DNA of 9,859 nucleotides, taken from positions 1 to 9,859 of the forward strand of contig JBDKGV010000125.1 in assembly GCA_039798005.1 (NCBI GenBank), in the 5' to 3' direction. The notes under the pieces were generated by a model that did no database searches, had not been told where the DNA came from, and worked only from the letters and a program-made list of their open reading frames with translations. Below, piece by piece: positions 7,108 through 9,859 of the stretch. A program made the position numbers and the translations under genes. The number at the start of each line of letters is the position of its first letter. The stretch's first letter is position 1. Origin of the DNA: JBDKGV01 sp039798005. GTDB lineage: Bacteria > Fibrobacterota > Fibrobacteria > UBA5070.

Positions 7108-7169
7108 GCCTTGGTCTCGATCCTGCCGTGCATTGTCTACCTTTCCGGATGTATGTCACCCTCATTTGA
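7104..7169 (+). other. Possible 21-codon mini-ORF bridging batD and lgt
   Basis: ATG 7104 overlaps the batD stop (ATGA, 7104-7107), as at most junctions here, but opens a frame of only 21 codons that closes with TGA at 7167-7169, just inside the lgt reading frame. It has no strong Shine-Dalgarno. It could carry ribosomes from batD to the lgt start at 7153, or it could be chance. The peptide resembles nothing I know. Confidence 0.2.
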
Positions 7170-8034
7170 CTGGGCCCACCTTCAGTGGCACCTCGATCCG
7201 ATCGCAATCTCCATCGGACCATTGGCCGTGCGCTGGTACGGCCTCATGTACGCCGTGGCCATCAGCTTCACCTATTGGCTCACCAACCGGCGTCTGGCCA
7301 GTGAATCGTGGGAGTTCACCCGCGAGCATATCGACGCGTTCCTGACATGGCTTGTCCTGGGGATTCTGATCGGTGGTCGCCTGGGCTACGTCTTTTTCTA
7401 CGGCTGGGGGTACTTCTCCCAGCACCCCTTGGAGATCATCTTGCCGGTCTCCTTCCAAGGCGGATTCCATTTCACCGGGATCTCCGGAATGAGCTATCAC
7501 GGTGGCGTGCTCGGCGTGACGGCTGCGGTGGTTGGCTTTGCCCTTGCCAACAAGCGCCGCCCGCTGCGGCTTGCCGAGCTCATGGTTCCTACCGTTCCTC
7601 TGGGATACACCTTCGGGCGCCTTGGGAATTTCCTCAACGGTGAACTTTGGGGACGCCCAACCGATGTTCCATGGGGCATGCATTTTCCGCACGACCCCAA
7701 AGGGGATGCCTTCCTGGGCAAGGTCGGTCCGCTCCGGCACCCCAGCCAGCTGTACGAGGCCATCGGCGAAGGTCTGCTGCTTTGGGCATTCCTGTGGGCC
7801 GTGAAGAATCGTGCACCCTTCCGTGGACGCATGGTATCCTGTTACCTCATGGGTTACGGACTGGTTCGCTTTTTCATCGAGTTCACGCGTGAACCGGATG
7901 CGCAGCTGGGCTTCCTCTTGGGAACCGGTTGGCTTACGATGGGCCAAGTGCTTTGCCTGGTCATGGTGGCCATCGGCTTTGTCTGCTGGTTCTTCCCTGT
8001 GCGCGGCAATGCCGTAGATTCGGTCCATGCATGA
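7153..8034 (+). CDS. lgt: Prolipoprotein diacylglyceryl transferase
   Basis: Lgt moves a diacylglyceryl group from phosphatidylglycerol to the lipobox cysteine of prolipoproteins in the inner membrane, the first step of lipoprotein maturation. The 293 residues match the family length and contain several hydrophobic helices. Signatures in order: IGPLAVRWYGLMY (21-33), GMSYHGGVLG (112-121, catalytic-region His 116), the Lgt signature GRLGNFLNGELWGRP (155-169), RHPSQLYEA (195-203) and YGLVRFFIEFTREPD (235-249, with Arg 239). A segment near 98-112 before the HGG motif looks longer than in E. coli. ATG 7153 gives an N-terminus that aligns with known Lgt, although its Shine-Dalgarno is poor; a TTG at 7111 in the same frame is the alternative. 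A 45-nt gap follows batD, with no clear promoter in it. The stop overlaps the sigma gene by ATGA. Confidence 0.96.
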   Translation: MSPSFDWAHLQWHLDPIAISIGPLAVRWYGLMYAVAISFTYWLTNRRLASESWEFTREHIDAFLTWLVLGILIGGRLGYVFFYGWGYFSQHPLEIILPVSFQGGFHFTGISGMSYHGGVLGVTAAVVGFALANKRRPLRLAELMVPTVPLGYTFGRLGNFLNGELWGRPTDVPWGMHFPHDPKGDAFLGKVGPLRHPSQLYEAIGEGLLLWAFLWAVKNRAPFRGRMVSCYLMGYGLVRFFIEFTREPDAQLGFLLGTGWLTMGQVLCLVMVAIGFVCWFFPVRGNAVDSVHA

Positions 8035-8891
8035 GAAAAATGCCTACCGGGATCGCCGAGCAGCTCTACATCCGCGACCTGCATCGCTATCCGGTGCTGA
8101 CCTTGGCGGAAGAGCGCGACAGCCTGCGCAAGATCAAGCAAAATCCCGAGGACTACCAAGCTCTGCACAAGCTTGTCACCGGCAACTTGCGCTTCGTGGT
8201 CAGTGTGGCGCGTCGCTACCAGAACCGTGGCCTTTCGCTTGCTGAATTGATCAGCGAAGGCAACCTCGGCCTGTTCAAGGCGGCCCAGCGCTTTGATGAA
8301 ACCAAGGAAGTGAAGTTCATTTCCTATGCGGTCTGGTGGATTCGCCAAGGCATCCAGAAGGCTTTGTTCGATCAGGTGAGCACGGTTCGCATTCCTCCCA
8401 ACAAGCTTTCCATCGCCAACAAGTTCAAGCGCGCCTTGGCCAAGAACGGCGGGGACTTCGCGCGTACGCTGGAGATGGAGGAATTCAAGGAATACGCCTC
8501 GGAGATCCCTGAGCTGCTGGAAAAGGTCGAGGAAGTCAGCCTGAACGCGCCGGTCGGTGGCGAGGACGGCGACGGTTCGACCACCTTGATGGACATGATC
8601 GGTGGCGACAGCGAAGCCGAGTCCGAGAACGAGAAGATCGAGCTCAAGGGCGTGATCGAGAAGGTGCTGGACGACAAGAGCCAGCAGTTCGTGACCGATC
8701 GCGAAGCCAAGGTGTTGCGCATGTACTACGGCATCAACTACTCCAAGGAATTCACCTTCGACGAAATTGGCCGTGAACTCAAGCTTACCCGGGAACGGGT
8801 GCGTCAGATCAAGAACAAGAGCCTGAACAAGTTGATGAAGAACAAGCAGGTGCGAGATCTTCTCCTGCCGTTCTTGGGAGGTGCGGTCTGA
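8031..8891 (+). CDS. rpoD: Short primary-type sigma-70 factor
   Basis: A 286-residue RNA polymerase sigma factor of the sigma-70 family. Regions in order: 1.2 (about 9-45), 2 (about 47-117, with GNLRFVVSVARRYQNRGLSL, GNLGLFKAAQRFDE and FISYAVWWIRQ), 3 (about 118-195, with VRIPPNK and SLNAPVGG) and 4 (about 215-280, with REAKVLRMYYGI and the helix-turn-helix FDEIGRELKLTRERVRQIKNK). Region 1.1 and the non-conserved insert of E. coli RpoD are absent, as in primary sigma factors of Bacteroidota and relatives. Whether this is the housekeeping factor or a group 2 paralogue cannot be told from one window; the conserved region 2 favours primary. ATG 8031 overlaps the lgt stop (ATGA); ATG 8040 is an alternative. 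Neither has a good Shine-Dalgarno, so coupling to lgt is probable. Confidence 0.93.
   Translation: MRKMPTGIAEQLYIRDLHRYPVLTLAEERDSLRKIKQNPEDYQALHKLVTGNLRFVVSVARRYQNRGLSLAELISEGNLGLFKAAQRFDETKEVKFISYAVWWIRQGIQKALFDQVSTVRIPPNKLSIANKFKRALAKNGGDFARTLEMEEFKEYASEIPELLEKVEEVSLNAPVGGEDGDGSTTLMDMIGGDSEAESENEKIELKGVIEKVLDDKSQQFVTDREAKVLRMYYGINYSKEFTFDEIGRELKLTRERVRQIKNKSLNKLMKNKQVRDLLLPFLGGAV
8876..8881 (+). promoter_or_regulatory. Shine-Dalgarno-like site at the end of the sigma gene
   Basis: GGGAGG sits six bases before CTG 8888, a codon in the frame of the following TPR gene that overlaps the sigma stop as CTGA. It is 30 nt before the first conventional start of that gene (GTG 8912), too far to serve it directly. 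It therefore raises the question of which start is used. Confidence 0.4.
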
Positions 8892-8911
8892 TCGTTGCGA
8901 CTTCTGCATCG

Positions 8912-9859
8912 GTGAAGCGTCGTGGCAAGGGCCGCCATTTTCTGTGGGCATTCCTGTGTCTCCTTGTGGCAGGTGGCGGCCTTGCGGGCTGGTGGTTCTG
9001 GAAGAACCAAGGCCTCGTCCGGCCCGCGTCGGTCCCGTATGGATTCGTCGGGGATACCGTCCTTGTGCATGGTCGATCCACCGACCTTCCCGGTGAGGCA
9101 AGCGAGTTGCCGGCGGCCGACCGGTCCCTGTTCCTGCGCGGGGTGCAACTGCAGAATCAGGGCGAGATCAGTCGCGCCGGTGACATCTACGAAGACCTGA
9201 TGAACCGCAGGCCCACCTTCGGATTGTCCTTCCATTACGCGGCGGCCATGCACTTGGCCAAGGCCACCCGAAACGACAGCATCCAGGCCGACAGCCTGAT
9301 CGCCCGCGGCTTGGCCGGCGATCCGGGGCAGCCGTGGTTGCTGCTGCAAAGCGCAAGGCTTCACCTGGCCCGCGGCAGGACCCAACAGGCAAGGCTCGAG
9401 CTCGACAAGGCCATGGATTTTGCGCCCGACTTTCGTCAGGCGATGGAGGAATTGGCGCGGCTTGAGCTGCGGGTGGAGAATTTCCCCAGAGCTCAGCGGT
9501 TGGCTCAACTCGCGGTCTCCCTTGCCAAGAACCGTCCAGGTGCCCGCTACGATCTGGTCGCCGAGGTGCTGTTTGCCCGGGAAAAGGACGATTCCGCCCA
9601 GAAAGCCTTGGAGAAGGGGATTGAGCTCAATCCCAAGGAAGCGCGCTATCTCTGGCTCCGTGGTTTGATGGCCGAGGCGCGTGGCGACACCACCGCCGCT
9701 CGCAAGGACTATCAATTGGCCTTGCAGATGGATCGGATTCCGGAGGCGGAAGAAGCGTTGCGTACTCTTGGGTTGAAGCCCTTGCATGGCAAGGGACGGT
9801 TTGGGATTCGCTTCAATGCTGGCGGGGGCGATCCCGATTTCACCTTGGAAGTCCTGTTG
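8912..9859 (+). CDS. Membrane-anchored TPR protein (3' end outside window)
   Basis: An open frame of 316 codons runs into the window edge, so the C-terminus is missing. A basic N-terminus (VKRRGKGRH) and one hydrophobic helix (10-29, ending WWFW) predict an uncleaved signal anchor with the rest in the periplasm. After a short linker, TPR-like helical pairs run from about 70 to 290, for example SLFLRGVQLQNQGEISRAGD (72-91), ARGRTQQARLELDKAMDFAP and GLMAEARGDTTAARKDYQLA (251-270). After residue 290 the sequence becomes Gly-rich (FNAGGGDPDF), perhaps the start of another domain. No specific family is recognised; TPR content implies protein binding. The start is uncertain: GTG 8912 has no Shine-Dalgarno, while CTG 8888 has one and would add eight residues. 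It directly follows the sigma gene and is probably cotranscribed. Confidence 0.8.
   Translation, partial: MKRRGKGRHFLWAFLCLLVAGGGLAGWWFWKNQGLVRPASVPYGFVGDTVLVHGRSTDLPGEASELPAADRSLFLRGVQLQNQGEISRAGDIYEDLMNRRPTFGLSFHYAAAMHLAKATRNDSIQADSLIARGLAGDPGQPWLLLQSARLHLARGRTQQARLELDKAMDFAPDFRQAMEELARLELRVENFPRAQRLAQLAVSLAKNRPGARYDLVAEVLFAREKDDSAQKALEKGIELNPKEARYLWLRGLMAEARGDTTAARKDYQLALQMDRIPEAEEALRTLGLKPLHGKGRFGIRFNAGGGDPDFTLEVLL

Noticed and set aside
7108..7152. Promoter for lgt in the 45-nt gap
   Set aside because: TTGGTC at 7111 could be a -35, but the hexamers at the right distance match the -10 consensus at only two or three of six positions.
8015..8020. TAGATT as a -10 element for the sigma gene
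   Set aside because: It matches four of six positions but has no -35 at suitable spacing, and transcription would begin almost on the start codon.
8888..8911. Hairpin terminator after the sigma gene
   Set aside because: There is no stable inverted repeat with a T-run here, and the downstream TPR frame is already open across this stretch.
7854..9101. 415-codon minus-strand open frame across the sigma gene
   Set aside because: It is antisense to lgt, the sigma gene and the TPR gene start, all with strong family motifs or consistent frame signals; no protein family is visible in it.
1..9859. Frequent CCAAGG/CCTTGG strings across the window
   Set aside because: They mostly arise from GCC-AAG and GCC-TTG codon pairs, so codon bias explains them; I did not count them against expectation.

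Overview
The window is GC-rich bacterial DNA. Nine tightly packed genes all lie on the + strand, with no RNA gene, mobile element, CRISPR array or convincing terminator. The gene content is a Bat ("Bacteroides aerotolerance"-type) MoxR/VWA operon, followed by lgt, a short primary-type sigma-70 factor and the start of a membrane-anchored TPR protein. The host is probably a diderm of the Fibrobacterota/Bacteroidota/Spirochaetes sort. This rests on the full bat gene order, the lack of sigma region 1.1 and a Bacteroidota-like sigma region 2.4/3.0. The phylum call is inference with low to moderate confidence; the high GC would suit an environmental Fibrobacterota lineage better than Bacteroides.

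Layout: 1-88 is a leader with one AT-rich -10-like hexamer and a good Shine-Dalgarno. 89-4737 holds a MoxR-family AAA+ ATPase, a DUF58 protein, an unnamed single-TM protein, BatA and BatB (tandem membrane VWA proteins). 4734-7107 holds BatC (TPR protein with a Lys/Asp-rich tail) and BatD (large periplasmic beta-domain protein). 7153-8034 is lgt, 8031-8891 the sigma factor, and 8912 to the window end a TPR protein cut off by the edge. Six of the eight junctions are 4-nt overlaps of the ATGA type, batC/batD overlap by 17 nt, and the only internal gap before the last gene is 45 nt (7108-7152). Everything therefore looks like one transcription unit with translational coupling.

How the genes fit together: in MoxR/VWA systems the AAA+ ATPase is thought to act as a chaperone or remodeller together with VWA-domain proteins that bind metal through a MIDAS site. 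Here DUF58 is the cytosolic VWA partner, BatA and BatB are membrane VWA proteins, and BatC, BatD and the unnamed protein would supply periplasmic protein-binding surfaces. Lgt acts on prolipoproteins at the same membrane.

Most worth a second look are: the unnamed third gene, which looks like a one-domain miniature of BatD; the sigma factor, whose -10 and extended -10 contact residues differ from E. coli sigma-70 while its -35 helix is conserved; the lgt start region, with a 21-codon mini-ORF and an in-frame lipobox upstream; and the possible CTG start of the last gene.
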